Positions 29,055-41,014 of a stretch of DNA of 64,000 nucleotides are shown here, one piece after another. The stretch's first letter is position 1; each line of letters begins with the position of its first letter. The stretch spans positions 3,226,501 to 3,290,500 of the forward strand of contig NZ_CP120638.1 of NCBI RefSeq assembly GCF_029537235.1. Reading direction: 5' to 3'. A program made the position numbers and the translations under genes. Under the pieces are notes generated by a model, which was not told the origin of the DNA, searched no databases, and saw only the letters and a list, made by a program, of their open reading frames with translations. The stretch comes from Rhizobium sp. 32-5/1 (GTDB lineage: Bacteria; Pseudomonadota; Alphaproteobacteria; Rhizobiales; Rhizobiaceae).

Positions 29055-29087
29055 GAAATGGCGGCAGTTTTGCCGCCATTTCTTTTT
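29055..29087 (+). terminator. Rho-independent terminator after pal
   Basis: A 12 bp perfect stem (GAAATGGCGGCA, loop GTTT, TGCCGCCATTTC) is followed by TTTTT. Confidence 0.93.
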
Positions 29088-29214
29088 ATCCATACTTTGG
29101 CCGAACTCCGTTGCTTTTTGACGGCAATTGGAAAAGTGTGCGGCAATCACCGCAAGGCCGCAATCCCAATGGCCGGCGGGTGAGATCATGGGTTTTCGAA
29201 CAGGATATGACGAT

Positions 29215-30203
29215 ATGAAACATCTTGTCGTGGCAGCAATGATTGGCCTTTCCGCCGTGGCGGGTCTGGGTCAGCCGGCGATGGCCATGCCGCTTTCAGC
29301 GCTTTTGAACCGCGCCCTCCACGGCGATGCCCAGACCGGGCAGACGCCGCCGCTCTTGAAAGTCCAGGCGACTGAAGCCGGACGTGTCGGGCAGCTCGAA
29401 GAACAGATCCGCTCTCTCAACGGGCGTATCGAGGAGATGAGTTTCCAGCTTCTGCAGATGCAGGAGCAGATCCGCAAATTTCAGGAGGACAATGAATTCC
29501 GCTTCCAGGATCTGGAAAGCGGAAAACCGGGAGCCACCAAGAAGAGCGGCGCGCTGGAAACACCGAAGACCAACGACCAGGCATCCGCAACCGCTCCGGC
29601 AGGCGAGGCCCAGGCAACGGCAACCGATCCCAACGCAGGTTTGGGATCGGACACTGCGGCAGCGACACCACCCTCGACGCTGGGCCAGATCATTTTCGAT
29701 GAGAACGGCAATCCGGTTGCCGCCAATACGGATACGCAGGCAGGTCTCGACACCACGCTTCCGGGTATCGACAGCGGCATCAATGCAACCCCGGAAACAC
29801 AACAGCAGACAGCTTCGCTCGATAATCCCGGCGATCTCTATCAGGCCGCCTACGGTCATGTGCTGTCTGGCGACTATGGCGTGGCCGAACAGGAGTTCCG
29901 CGACTACCTGGATGTTTTCCCGAACGGCGAAAAGGCAGCCGATGCGAGTTTCTGGATGGGCGAAGCCCAATATTCGCAGGGCAAATTCAACGAATCGGCC
30001 AAGACCTTTCTGAATGCCCATCAGGCCTACAGCAAATCGCCGAAGGCCCTGAAATGCTGCTGAAGCTCGGTATGTCGCTCGCAGCGCTCGACAACAAGGA
30101 CACCGCCTGCGCCACGTTGCGCGAGGTGAACAAGCGTTATCCGAAGGCCTCCAGCGCCGTGAAGGCCAAGGTGACCAGCGAGCAGAGCCGCCTTGCCTGC
30201 TAA
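29215..30203 (+). pseudogene. cpoB: Tol-Pal coordination protein CpoB/YbgF (frame interrupted near the end)
   Basis: A periplasmic protein of about 329 residues with a signal peptide (MKHLVVAAMIGLSAVAGLG), an N-terminal coiled coil (EEQIRSLNGRIEEMSFQL), a Pro/Thr/Ala linker and C-terminal TPR repeats (GDLYQAAYGHVLSGDYGVAEQEF). The frame breaks at CCC 30047-30049; one C restores SKSPKAPEMLLKLG and the final TPRs to the stop at 30201-30203. It coordinates peptidoglycan synthesis with Tol-mediated constriction. An in-frame ATG at 29188 is an alternative start. Confidence 0.87.
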
Positions 30204-31555
30204 GGCCAAGTCGACGGGCACTGCTGCGGTTCGAGATGCCGCGCGTCAATTTCTCAACAGATTCAAGAAACCCGGCCTTATCCTCGTTGCCGTTTCCGGT
30301 GGCAGCGATTCCAAGGGGCTGCTTATTGCCCTGCACGAAGCCATGGTCGGCATGCCGGGATTTTCGCTGGCCGCCTGCACGGTGGACCACGCCCTTCGTC
30401 CCGAATCAGCGGCAGAAGCCAATGCCGTCGCGCAGCTTTGCGCCCGCCTTGGGTTTGTCCACCTGATCCGACGCTGGGATGGGGAGAAACCGCCAACCGG
30501 TCTTCAGGCGGCGGCCCGCAATGCGCGCTACAGCCTGTTATCGGCGGCAGCGCAGGAAACGGGCGCTCTGTGCGTCGTCACCGGCCATTCGCGCAACGAC
30601 CAGATCGAGACGATCGTTATGCGCAGCGTCCGTTCCAGCAGGGACAGCACAGGCTTTTCCGGCATGGCGGATGCCGTGCTTTTCGATCGCATGACATGGA
30701 TCCTGCGTCCGTTTCTCGATCTCGATCGCGTGGCGATCTCGCGACTATCTTTTGGAGCGCGGAGAGGGCTGGTTTGAGGATCCGAGCAATGACAGCCTTC
30801 GTTTTGAGCGGGTCAGGGTGCGCCAGGCGCTGGCTGAAAGCGGCGAGGCTGGCGCGCAGGATGAAGAGGGCGGACCGGCGGAGCGGCTGGCAGTGGCAAA
30901 ACAGGCGGCGGCATTTCTGGCGGCGCATGCACGGGTGTACGACAGGCTTGTGGCACGGATCGATCCGGTGGGGGCTGATGCCTGCTCCGGTGGTGCGGCC
31001 ATGAAGGCAATTCTGTCGCTCGCTGCCTGCCTTGGCGGGCGTGCCTATCTTCCCGGTCGCGAGACGACGGATCGCATGCGTCGTTTCATCGATAGCGGGC
31101 TCGACGGGCGGCAAACGGCGGGGCGTGTGGTGTTCGACCGCCGCCGCTTTGGTCTTTACTTGTATCGCGAAGCGCGGGACCTGCCTGACCTGCGCCTGGA
31201 ATCGGGGGAAGACTGCATTTGGGACGGCCGCTTCCACATGCGAAACCGAAGCAAAAGGGTCATGAGCGCCTCCGCAGGGACCATCGATACGCAGACAGTG
31301 GCGGGACTCATTGCCGCAGGTGTGCCGCACGGTGTGGCGCGGCGCGCGGTGCGGGCGTCTCCACCGCTTTCCATGGCCGGCACTGAGATTGCCACTGCAA
31401 CCCCTGTGAACATTGAGGTTTGCCTTTCGCCGTGGGACACCTTTTTGCCGCGTTTCGACATGATACTCGCAAATCAGTGCGCTGCGCTTTTGGGTCGGGA
31501 GCCCTACAAGCCCCTGCCGGTTCACCATGTTTTCGCAGAAACTGCCGGCTTTTGA
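30193..31555 (+). pseudogene. tilS: tRNA(Ile)-lysidine synthetase TilS (frame interrupted)
   Basis: TilS converts the wobble C of tRNA-Ile(CAU) to lysidine. The PP-loop SGGSDSKGLL is near residue 36, and the N-terminal ATPase domain with VDHALRPESA is clear. The frame breaks near 30737-30750; downstream LERGEGWFEDPSNDSLRFERVRVRQ continues in another frame. Unlike the other breaks, this one needs either two bases added or one removed (CGCG context). It starts at TTG, overlapping cpoB by 11 bp. TilS is essential, so a real null is unlikely. Confidence 0.82.
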
Positions 31556-31585
31556 AGGATAAAGATGGCTTGAGCCGCGGTTTGC

Positions 31586-31615
31586 CTTGGCAAGGCGATC
31601 CGGCAACCCTATGTT
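31586..31615 (+). promoter_or_regulatory. RpoH-like heat-shock promoter upstream of ftsH
   Basis: CTTGGC (31586-31591), 16 bp, then CCTATGTT (31608-31615) resembles the rhizobial sigma-32 consensus CTTGAA-N16/17-CCTATnT. It would place the start about 50 nt before the ftsH ATG. FtsH is a classic RpoH target and rpoH lies in this window. Single-site evidence only. Confidence 0.5.
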
Positions 31616-31672
31616 AAGCGCAAGAAAGCAGCTTCAAATCATTGCAGGCTGCGAGAGGTTCCGGGGAGTTCG

Positions 31673-33616
<1,944 letters not shown>

Positions 33617-33639
33617 CGAGCGAACCGTAAGGTATGATG

Positions 33640-33676
33640 AAAGCCGCCGACCGTAGGGTCAGGCGGCTTTTTCTTT
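33640..33676 (+). terminator. Rho-independent terminator after ftsH
   Basis: AAAGCCGCC pairs with GGCGGCTTT (9 bp, 13 nt loop), and the 3' arm runs straight into a T-rich tail (TTTTTCTTT overall). Confidence 0.9.
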
Positions 33677-33871
33677 GGCTCGGGTAGAGGTTCGCAGCCA
33701 CCCGCCCATTTGGTAACCGGATGTAATGATTTCTGATGATAGAACTGGTGCCATTTATTGCAGTTTTATGGCACAGAGAGCGCCAGCATGCCGGATTTCC
33801 GTGCCAGATGGCACGATGACAGCGGAGCGCCCAGAGCGCGCGCACGGTGTGATAACAGGAACGGAGCTTAC

Positions 33872-35224
33872 ATGAAGCGGAAATATTTCGGTACGGACGG
33901 CATCCGCGGGCAGTCGAACATGTTTCCGATGACGCCAGATCTAGCCATGCGCGTCGGCATCGCCGTCGGAACGATCTTTCGCAACGGCGCCCATCGTCAC
34001 CGGGTGGTGATCGGCAAGGATACCCGGCTTTCGGGCTACATGCTGGAAAATGCCATGGTTGCGGGGTTCACCGCCGCCGGCCTTGATGTCTTCCTGCTCG
34101 GCCCGATCCCGACGCCCGGCGTCGCCATGCTGACGCGCTCCTTGCGTGCGGATATCGGCGTGATGATTTCCGCCTCGCACAATCCCTTTGCCGATAACGG
34201 CATCAAGCTCTTCGGCCCTGATGGCTATAAACTTTCCGACGAGATGGAGAGCCAAATCGAGGATCTTCTCGACAAGGACATGACGGCGCAACTGGCAAAG
34301 TCGCATGAGATCGGCCGTGCCAAGCGCGTCGAGGGTGATATCTATCGTTATATCGAACATGCCAAGCGCACCTTGCCGCGTGACGTGACGCTGCAGGGTC
34401 TGCGCATTGCGATCGATTGCGCAAATGGCGCTGCCTACAAAGTGGCTCCGCTGGCGCTTTGGGAACTAGGCGCCGATGTGGTGACAATCGGCAATGAGCC
34501 GAACGGCGTCAACATCAATCTCGATTGCGGCTCGACGCATCCGGAAACTTTGGCCCGGAAGGTGCATGAGGTCCGCGCCGACATCGGGATCGCGCTGGAT
34601 GGCGACGCCGACCGCGTGCTGATCGTCGACGAAAACGGCACGGTGATCGACGGCGATCAGTTGATGGCCGTGATTGCCGATAGCTGGGCGGCGGAAGGCA
34701 CGCTGAAAGGCGGCGGCATCGTTGCGACCGTCATGTCTAACCTGGGCCTTGAGCGCTACCTGAACGGTCGAGGGCTCGATCTGCACCGCACCAAGGTCGG
34801 CGACCGCTATGTCGTCGAGCATATGCGCCAAAATGATTTCAACGTCGGCGGCGAACAGTCCGGTCATATCGTGTTGTCCGATTTCGGCACGACCGGTGAC
34901 GGCCTCGTTGCTGCGCTGCAGATTCTTGCCTGCGTCAAGCGGCAGGGCCGCACGGTCAGCGAAGTTTGCAACCGTTTCGAGCCTGTGCCGCAGATCCTCA
35001 AGAATGTACGTGTCTCCACCGGCAAGCCGTTGGAAGACAATGCGGTTCGAGCAGCCATCGCCGATGCCGAAGCCGAGCTTGCAAAGTCCGGCCGCCTGCT
35101 GATCCGTCCGTCCGGCACTGAGCCGCTGATCCGGGTGATGGCGGAAGGTGACGATCGGGCACAGGTGGAGCGGATCGTCAACGATCTCATCGGCGTCATC
35201 GGCAACGCACGCAGCGCGGCCTGA
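33872..35224 (+). CDS. glmM: phosphoglucosamine mutase GlmM
   Basis: A 450-residue enzyme that interconverts glucosamine 6-phosphate and glucosamine 1-phosphate for UDP-GlcNAc, peptidoglycan and LPS. The start motif [13 protein letters not shown], the phosphoserine loop ISASHNP near residue 102, the metal loop DGDADR near 242-247 and the phosphate-binding [11 protein letters not shown] near 412 are all present. The ATG at 33872 follows GGAACGGAG; the longer open frame upstream is rejected. The ftsH-glmM order is typical. Confidence 0.96.
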   Translation: MKRKYFGTDGIRGQSNMFPMTPDLAMRVGIAVGTIFRNGAHRHRVVIGKDTRLSGYMLENAMVAGFTAAGLDVFLLGPIPTPGVAMLTRSLRADIGVMISASHNPFADNGIKLFGPDGYKLSDEMESQIEDLLDKDMTAQLAKSHEIGRAKRVEGDIYRYIEHAKRTLPRDVTLQGLRIAIDCANGAAYKVAPLALWELGADVVTIGNEPNGVNINLDCGSTHPETLARKVHEVRADIGIALDGDADRVLIVDENGTVIDGDQLMAVIADSWAAEGTLKGGGIVATVMSNLGLERYLNGRGLDLHRTKVGDRYVVEHMRQNDFNVGGEQSGHIVLSDFGTTGDGLVAALQILACVKRQGRTVSEVCNRFEPVPQILKNVRVSTGKPLEDNAVRAAIADAEAELAKSGRLLIRPSGTEPLIRVMAEGDDRAQVERIVNDLIGVIGNARSAA

Positions 35225-35258
35225 TCACCGCAATACTTCCCATTTTTGAAAATTGCAG

Positions 35259-35290
35259 AAGGACCGGTCGGCGCATCGGTCCTTTTTTAT
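35259..35290 (+). terminator. Rho-independent terminator after glmM
   Basis: AAGGACCG and CGGTCCTT (8 bp) are followed by a run of T (35283-35288). Confidence 0.9.
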
Positions 35291-35466
35291 GTCTAGTTCG
35301 AGCTTTTCTTGGTAAATAGTCCTTAATACTGAAATACATTAACAAGCACGGTAAATTTTTGTAGTTAATCGAGCCTTAACCTTTCTAATCCATGATCCAT
35401 TGCGAGAAACGGATTTTGGACACCGCAATACGGGTGGCCAAGCAACAATGGTATTGGAGTGTGGCC

Positions 35467-36300
35467 ATGAAGAAGATTTTGAGTGGCGTTGTTGCAGCAC
35501 TGCTCTGCGGCACATCGGCTTATGCGGCGGACGTCTATGAACCGCCGGTCGAGCAGCCCATCATTGAGCAGCCGGTTGCCGTTGAGGCCGCCAGCGGCTG
35601 GTACCTGCGAGGTGACGCCGGCTATTCGTTCACCAAGCTGCGCGGTGCGCATTTCTACCAAGGTTCGAATGCCAACGACCGCGATTTCGACAGCGCCGAT
35701 CTGGACGATTCCTACACTCTGGGCATCGGTGCCGGCTATCAGGTCAACAACTACCTGCGCGGCGACGTGACGCTCGATTATCTCGGCGAGGCCGATTTCG
35801 AAGGCTCGACGAGCGGCGCCTGCGGCGTGGCTGCGGCCTGCACCTCGCGTGACATTTCGTCGATGACCGCCTGGAGCCTGCTCGCCAACGCCTATGTCGA
35901 CATCGGCACCTATGGTTCGATTACACCTTACGTCGGCGCCGGTATCGGTGGCACGAATGTCAAGTGGGACAAGCTCCGCAACACGAGCTGCGAAACCGGC
36001 AATCCGGCAAACTGCGATCCGACCGTCGAACACGGTGGCAAAGACAAGTGGCGCTTTACTTACGCGCTGATGGCCGGCGCGTCGATCGACGTGACCTGCA
36101 ACGTCAAGGCCGACCTCGGCTATCGCTTCCGCCATGTATTGGGCGGCAACATGTTCGGCTATGAGCAAAACGGCGGCCCGGGTTCCGACAAGGGGCTATA
36201 TCTGCACGAAGCCCGCGCCGGCATGCGCTACTCTTTCGGCGGATGCGAACAGCCTTACGAGCCGGTCGATTACCCTGCTCCCCAGCCTGTCTATAAGTAA
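35467..36300 (+). CDS. outer-membrane beta-barrel protein (Omp25/31-RopB-like)
   Basis: A 277-residue secreted protein with a signal peptide (MKKILSGVVAALLCGTSAYA, cleavage at AYA-AD) and a porin-family beta-barrel. The strand pattern is SGWYLRGDAGYSFTKL, YTLGIGAGYQVNNYLRGDVTLDY and ADLGYRFRH, with a final aromatic-ending strand. This matches the small eight-stranded surface proteins of rhizobia and Brucella. The 242 bp before it are AT-rich and hold the promoter. A second member of the family follows. Confidence 0.85.
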   Translation: MKKILSGVVAALLCGTSAYAADVYEPPVEQPIIEQPVAVEAASGWYLRGDAGYSFTKLRGAHFYQGSNANDRDFDSADLDDSYTLGIGAGYQVNNYLRGDVTLDYLGEADFEGSTSGACGVAAACTSRDISSMTAWSLLANAYVDIGTYGSITPYVGAGIGGTNVKWDKLRNTSCETGNPANCDPTVEHGGKDKWRFTYALMAGASIDVTCNVKADLGYRFRHVLGGNMFGYEQNGGPGSDKGLYLHEARAGMRYSFGGCEQPYEPVDYPAPQPVYK

Positions 36301-36327
36301 CAGCGCTCCCAATTACATCCTGAATTC

Positions 36328-36357
36328 AAGCCGTCCGGTTCCGCCGGGCGGCTTTTG
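36328..36357 (+). terminator. Rho-independent terminator between the two porin-like genes
   Basis: AAGCCGTCCGG and CCGGGCGGCTT pair (11 bp with one G-T) and are followed by TTTTG. Confidence 0.85.
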
Positions 36358-36548
36358 CGTTGGGCTTGATTGGCGCTCGTTGACAAACGGCAGAACGGGG
36401 CGTGCACCTTTAAGGCTTTCTTAACGGAGGACGATTTATGGTTAACGAACTCTGAAACGCGGATTCGAGGCAAGGCCCGACGCGCCGGAGATGCAAAACT
36501 TTCCATTGAATAGGCGCACGGACTGCGCGGCGGAAAAGGGTGAAGACC

Positions 36549-37378
36549 ATGAACTGGCGCAACACATTTGTCGGCATCTCCGTCGCACTCGCGTCAGTTG
36601 CGCCCATGACTGCGCTTGCGGAAGACATCATCGACGCGCCCGAAGTGACGATCTCGACCGCGGCTGAACAGCAGGGCTTCTATCTGCGCGGCGACATCGG
36701 CTACGCGCCGTGGAGCGGGCAGGGCGATCCATCCTACCGCACCTTCGATGCCGGCACCGGCACCTATGGCAGCGTGCCCTTCAATGGCGAGCGATTCGGT
36801 GAACCTCTCGCTGCCTCTCTCGGTCTCGGTTACCAGATCAATGACATGTTCCGCGCCGACGTCACCGGGGATTATTTCGATGGTCGCTTCGAAGGCGCTT
36901 CGGCGGTGGCGCTACCCTGCGCGGGCGAGGGGCGGGCACGACTTGCTCCATCGGCACGAATGCCGACGTCAAGGCCTATGGCCTGATGGCCAATGCCTAT
37001 GTCGATCTCGGCACGCTGGCCGGCTTCACGCCCTATCTGGGGGCCGGCCTTGGGGCCACCAACCTGCGCTTCTCGGACGTGTCGCAGACATCCGCCTGCA
37101 TCGCCGGTCTCGGCGTCTGCTCCGGTGGATCTTCGGCGAGTGCTTCCTATGATGGCTATGACAGCTGGCGCTTCACCTATGCGCTGATGGCCGGCGTCTC
37201 CTACGACGTCACCGATCGCCTGAAGCTCGATCTTGGCTATCGTTATTCCCATATCGGCAGCGGTGAGATGTTTGGTTTTGGTGCCGAATCACTGGCCGGT
37301 GCCAGCGGCGCAAAAGGTCTCGACGATGGCCTGGGGCGCCACGAATTGCGCGCCGGGTTGCGGCTGTCCATCTGGTAG
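36549..37378 (+). pseudogene. second outer-membrane beta-barrel protein (frame interrupted)
   Basis: A paralogue of the preceding barrel protein, about 276 residues when restored: signal peptide from ATG 36549 (MNWRNTFVGISVALASVAP), then FYLRGDIGYAPW, SLGLGYQINDMFRADVTGDYFDG and LDLGYRYSHIGSG strands. The frame is lost at GGGG 36929-36932; one G restores GTTCSIGTNADVKAYGLMANAYVD. The two genes are tandem and about 250 bp apart, which suggests duplication. Confidence 0.8.
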
Positions 37379-37485
37379 CGCGCTTGCGCCGCTTGGATCC
37401 TTTGTCCGCAGCGCCAAAAATCTTGTCATTCACGACACAACATTCTTGACTTCCTTCCCGCTCCACCATATTCACGGCGGCAGGC

Positions 37486-37526
37486 CACCTCTCCCTAACG
37501 AGAGGCTTTCTATCTGGAAGGATAGC
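37486..37526 (+). promoter_or_regulatory. serC RNA motif (structured leader)
   Basis: Two small hairpins sit directly before serC. CCTCTC (37488-37493) pairs with GAGAGG (37500-37505). CTATC (37510-37514) pairs with GATAG (37521-37525), and its loop TGGAAG plus the adjacent G holds the ribosome-binding site 4-10 bp before the ATG. This fits the described alphaproteobacterial serC motif, thought to control serC translation. I could not run the Rfam model. Confidence 0.65.
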
Positions 37527-37530
37527 TTTG

Positions 37531-38709
37531 ATGACGAACCCTGCGACACCGGACCTGCGTCCGAAAAACACCCATTTTTCTTCTGGTCCCTGCTCGAAGC
37601 GTCCCGGTTGGTCGCTCGAAGCGCTCTCCGATGCCGCCCTCGGGCGCTCGCATCGCGCCAAGATCGGCAAGAGCAAGCTCAAGCAGGCCATCGATCTCAC
37701 CCGTGAAGTTCTTGATGTGCCTGCGGATTACCGCATCGGCATCGTGCCTGCGTCCGACACCGGCGCCGTCGAAATGGCGCTCTGGTCGCTACTCGGCCCG
37801 CGTGGCGTCGACATGGTCGCCTGGGAAAGCTTCGGCTCCGGCTGGGTCTCGGATGTCGTCAAGGAACTCAAGCTCCCGGATGTCAGAAAGTTCGTCGCCG
37901 ATTACGGCAAGCTGGTCGATTTCTCGAAGGTCGATTTCGATCGCGACGTCGTCTTCACCTGGAACGGCACCACCTCTGGCGTGCGCGTCCCGAATGCCGA
38001 TTTCATTCCTGCTGACCGCAAGGGCCTGACGATCTGCGATGCGACGTCCGCCGCTTTTGCCCAGGATCTCGATTTCGCCAAGCTCGATGTCGTAACCTTC
38101 TCCTGGCAGAAGGTTCTCGGCGGCGAGGGCGCGCATGGCATCCTCATCCTCAGCCCACGTGCCGTCGAGCGTCTAGAGAGCTATGAGCCTTCCTGGCCGC
38201 TGCCGAAGATCTTCCGCATGACCAAGGGCGGCAAGATCATCGAAGGCATCTTCCAGGGCGAGACGATCAACACGCCGTCGATGCTCTGCGTCGAGGACTA
38301 TATCGATGCGCTCCTGTGGGCAAAATCGCTCGGCGGCCTGAAGGCGCTGATCGCGCGGGCCGATGCCAATGCACAGGCCATCGAGGATTTCGTCGCCAAG
38401 ACCGACTGGATCGCCAATCTGGCGGTTGATCCGGCGACGCAGTCCAACACCTCCGTCTGCCTGAAGATCGTCGATCCGCAAGTTGCTGCCCTTGATGCAG
38501 CAGGCCAAGATGCCTTTGCCAAGGGCATGGTGGCGCTGCTGGAAAAGCAGGGTGTCGCCCATGATATCGGCGCCTATCGCGATGCTCCCTCGGGTTTCCG
38601 TATTTGGGCTGGCGCGACGATCGAAACAACGGACCTTAAGGCGCTGATGCCGTGGTTCGACTGGGCGTTCGCGACGCAGAAGGCAACGCTTTCCCAGGCT
38701 GCGGCCTGA
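37531..38709 (+). CDS. serC: phosphoserine aminotransferase
   Basis: A 392-residue PLP enzyme of the alphaproteobacterial SerC type. It converts 3-phosphohydroxypyruvate plus glutamate to phosphoserine. The start [22 protein letters not shown] segment, the [11 protein letters not shown] region and the PLP lysine in [14 protein letters not shown] are visible. The ATG at 37531 is preferred over TTG at 37528. serA follows 73 bp downstream, so both early serine-biosynthesis enzymes share a transcript under the serC leader. Confidence 0.95.
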   Translation: MTNPATPDLRPKNTHFSSGPCSKRPGWSLEALSDAALGRSHRAKIGKSKLKQAIDLTREVLDVPADYRIGIVPASDTGAVEMALWSLLGPRGVDMVAWESFGSGWVSDVVKELKLPDVRKFVADYGKLVDFSKVDFDRDVVFTWNGTTSGVRVPNADFIPADRKGLTICDATSAAFAQDLDFAKLDVVTFSWQKVLGGEGAHGILILSPRAVERLESYEPSWPLPKIFRMTKGGKIIEGIFQGETINTPSMLCVEDYIDALLWAKSLGGLKALIARADANAQAIEDFVAKTDWIANLAVDPATQSNTSVCLKIVDPQVAALDAAGQDAFAKGMVALLEKQGVAHDIGAYRDAPSGFRIWAGATIETTDLKALMPWFDWAFATQKATLSQAAA

Positions 38710-38782
38710 CGCTTTCGACCGCGCCGACAGGGCGCGGTTACACCATCCCTTTCATTTTTGACGAAACTCATGGAGGCCTCTC

Positions 38783-40378
38783 ATGGCACCTCGCGTACTC
38801 GTATCCGACGAACTTTCCGAAACCGCCGTCCAGATATTCCGGGATCGCGGCGTCGACGTCGATTTTCAGCCGAAGCTTGGCAAGGACAAGGACAAGCTTG
38901 CCGAGATCATCGGCAACTATGACGGTCTTGCCATCCGTTCCGCCACCAAGGCGACGGAAAAGCTGATCGCTGCTGCGACCAATCTCAAGGTCATCGGCCG
39001 CGCCGGCATCGGCGTCGACAATGTCGATATTCCGGCCGCCTCGCGCCGCGGTATCATCGTCATGAACACGCCGTTCGGCAATTCGATCACCACGGCCGAA
39101 CATGCCATCGCGCTGATCTTTGCGGTTGCCCGGCAGTTGCCGCAGGCCGATGCCTCGACGCAGGCCGGCAAGTGGGAAAAGTCCAAGTTCATGGGCGTCG
39201 AGATCACCGGCAAGACGCTCGGCGTCATCGGTGCCGGCAATATCGGCGGCATCGTCTGCGCCCGGGCCATCGGCTTGAAGATGCACGTCATTGCTTACGA
39301 CCCCTTCCTGTCGAAGGAGCGCGCCGAGGAAATGGGCGTCGTCAAGGTCGAGCTCGACGAACTGCTGGCCCAGGCGGATTTCATCACCCTGCACGTGCCG
39401 ATGACCGACAAGACGCGCGGTATCCTGAGCCGCGAAGCCCTGGCGAAGACCAAGCCGGGCGTGCGCATCATCAACTGTGCCCGCGGCGGTCTGGTCGACG
39501 AGCAGGCGCTGGCCGATGCCATCAAGTCCGGCCATGTCGCCGGTGCAGGCTTTGACGTTTTCGAAGTCGAGCCTGCCACAGAAAGCCCGCTGTTCGGCCT
39601 TCCGAACGTCGTCTGCACGCCGCATCTGGGTGCGTCCACGACCGAAGCGCAGGAGAATGTGGCCCTCCAGGTTGCCGAGCAGATGTCGGATTATCTGATC
39701 AAGGGTGCTGTCTCCAACGCCATCAACATGCCGTCGATCACGGCCGAGGAAGCGCCGCTTCTCAAGCCCTTCATCAAGCTTGCGGATGTGCTCGGGGCCT
39801 TTGTCGGCCAGGTCACGGAAAGCGCGATCAAGGAAATCGAAATCCTTTACGACGGTGCGACGGCGAGCATGAACACGCGGGCGCTGACCAGTGCGGCCCT
39901 TGCCGGTCTGATCCGCGCGCAGGTAGCCGACGTCAACATGGTTTCGGCACCTGTGATGATCAAGGAAAAGGGCATCATCCTGTCCGAGGTCAAGCGCGAC
40001 AAGTCGGGCGTCTTCGACGGCTACATCAAGCTCACGGTGACGACGGACAACCAGACGCGCTCTATCGCCGGCACGGTGTTCTCGGATGGCAAGCCGCGCT
40101 TCATCCAGATCAAGGACATCAACCTCGATGCCGATGTCGGCAATCACATGGTCTACATCACCAATACCGACGTTCCCGGCATGATCGGCTTCATCGGCAC
40201 GACCCTGGGGGATGCAGGCGTCAACATCGCCAACTTCCAGCTTGGCCGCAACACGGCGGGTTCGGATGCGATTGCGCTTCTGTATGTCGATGGTGCTGTT
40301 TCGGAAGCCGTGCTCGACAAGCTGCGCGCCAACCCGGCCATCCGGGCCGCCAAGCTGCTGGTCTTCAACGTCGACTGA
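38783..40378 (+). CDS. serA: D-3-phosphoglycerate dehydrogenase
   Basis: A 531-residue long-form SerA catalysing the first step of serine synthesis. The substrate domain is followed by the NAD-binding GKTLGVIGAGNIGGIV near 145-160, the catalytic Arg/Glu/His (INCARGG, and CTPHLGAST with the His near 282), an intervening domain, and a C-terminal ACT domain (DVPGMIGFIGTTLGDAGVNIANFQLG near 455-490) that usually binds serine. GGAGG lies before the ATG. A strong terminator follows. Confidence 0.96.
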   Translation: MAPRVLVSDELSETAVQIFRDRGVDVDFQPKLGKDKDKLAEIIGNYDGLAIRSATKATEKLIAAATNLKVIGRAGIGVDNVDIPAASRRGIIVMNTPFGNSITTAEHAIALIFAVARQLPQADASTQAGKWEKSKFMGVEITGKTLGVIGAGNIGGIVCARAIGLKMHVIAYDPFLSKERAEEMGVVKVELDELLAQADFITLHVPMTDKTRGILSREALAKTKPGVRIINCARGGLVDEQALADAIKSGHVAGAGFDVFEVEPATESPLFGLPNVVCTPHLGASTTEAQENVALQVAEQMSDYLIKGAVSNAINMPSITAEEAPLLKPFIKLADVLGAFVGQVTESAIKEIEILYDGATASMNTRALTSAALAGLIRAQVADVNMVSAPVMIKEKGIILSEVKRDKSGVFDGYIKLTVTTDNQTRSIAGTVFSDGKPRFIQIKDINLDADVGNHMVYITNTDVPGMIGFIGTTLGDAGVNIANFQLGRNTAGSDAIALLYVDGAVSEAVLDKLRANPAIRAAKLLVFNVD

Positions 40379-40397
40379 TAGCATCCCAAGCGATCGA

Positions 40398-40436
40398 AAG
40401 GGCACGCCTGGTCAACCGCCGGGCGTGCCCTTTTAG
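40398..40436 (+). terminator. Rho-independent terminator after serA
   Basis: AAGGGCACGCC pairs with GGCGTGCCCTT (11 bp) and is followed by TT and A. Confidence 0.9.
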
Positions 40437-40490
40437 TTTGAGCGTGATTTGCTTTGCGGGAACCAATCCTGGTCCTCGGCGTTTCTGGCC

Positions 40491-40955
40491 ATGGACCAGA
40501 TCATCGCCGAAATCTTCCCGAATACCCAACTGCCATACCCGATCATTTTTGCCCGCTTCTGCGGTGCCATCTTTTTCGGGGGATTGATCGGGATCGAACG
40601 GGAAGTGCGCGACAGGCCGGCGGGTCTCAGGACCCATATTCTCGTCAGTCTCGCGGCCGCGGTTTTTGCGATCATCTCGATAGAGAGCATTCACATGCCC
40701 GGTTTGTCAGAGGAGCAGGTGCGTATTGATCCGCTGCGCGTTGTCGAAGCGGTGACGGCCGGCGTCGCGTTTCTGGCCGCCGGAACGATCTTCCTGTCCA
40801 AGGGCGAGGTTCATGGGCTGACCACAGGTGCAGGCCTCTGGCTTGCCGGCGCGATCGGGCTGGCATTGGGCTTCGGCCATTGGCTGATTGCCGCCTTTGC
40901 GCTGGTAGCAGGGCTGACGGTGCTTTTGCCGTCGGCCGTTTTGAGATCCGGATGA
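40491..40955 (+). CDS. MgtC/SapB-family membrane protein
   Basis: A 154-residue integral membrane protein with the MgtC signature ARFCGAIFFGGLIGIEREVRDRPAGLRTHILV and about four membrane helices. It lacks the C-terminal cytosolic ACT-like domain of Salmonella MgtC, as the short family members do. MgtC proteins affect Mg homeostasis and F-ATPase. The ATG at 40491 is selected because the family motif begins at about residue 20 from it. Confidence 0.85.
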   Translation: MDQIIAEIFPNTQLPYPIIFARFCGAIFFGGLIGIEREVRDRPAGLRTHILVSLAAAVFAIISIESIHMPGLSEEQVRIDPLRVVEAVTAGVAFLAAGTIFLSKGEVHGLTTGAGLWLAGAIGLALGFGHWLIAAFALVAGLTVLLPSAVLRSG

Positions 40956-41014
40956 AGTGGAAGAGCGAGCAAGACGCTGCGACGAAACTCACCGAAAAAT
41001 CCGAATAACGATTC

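Noticed and set aside
38768..40405. A 545-codon frame antisense to serA
   Set aside because: It is a shadow of serA, rich in Arg/Asp/His with no recognisable motif.
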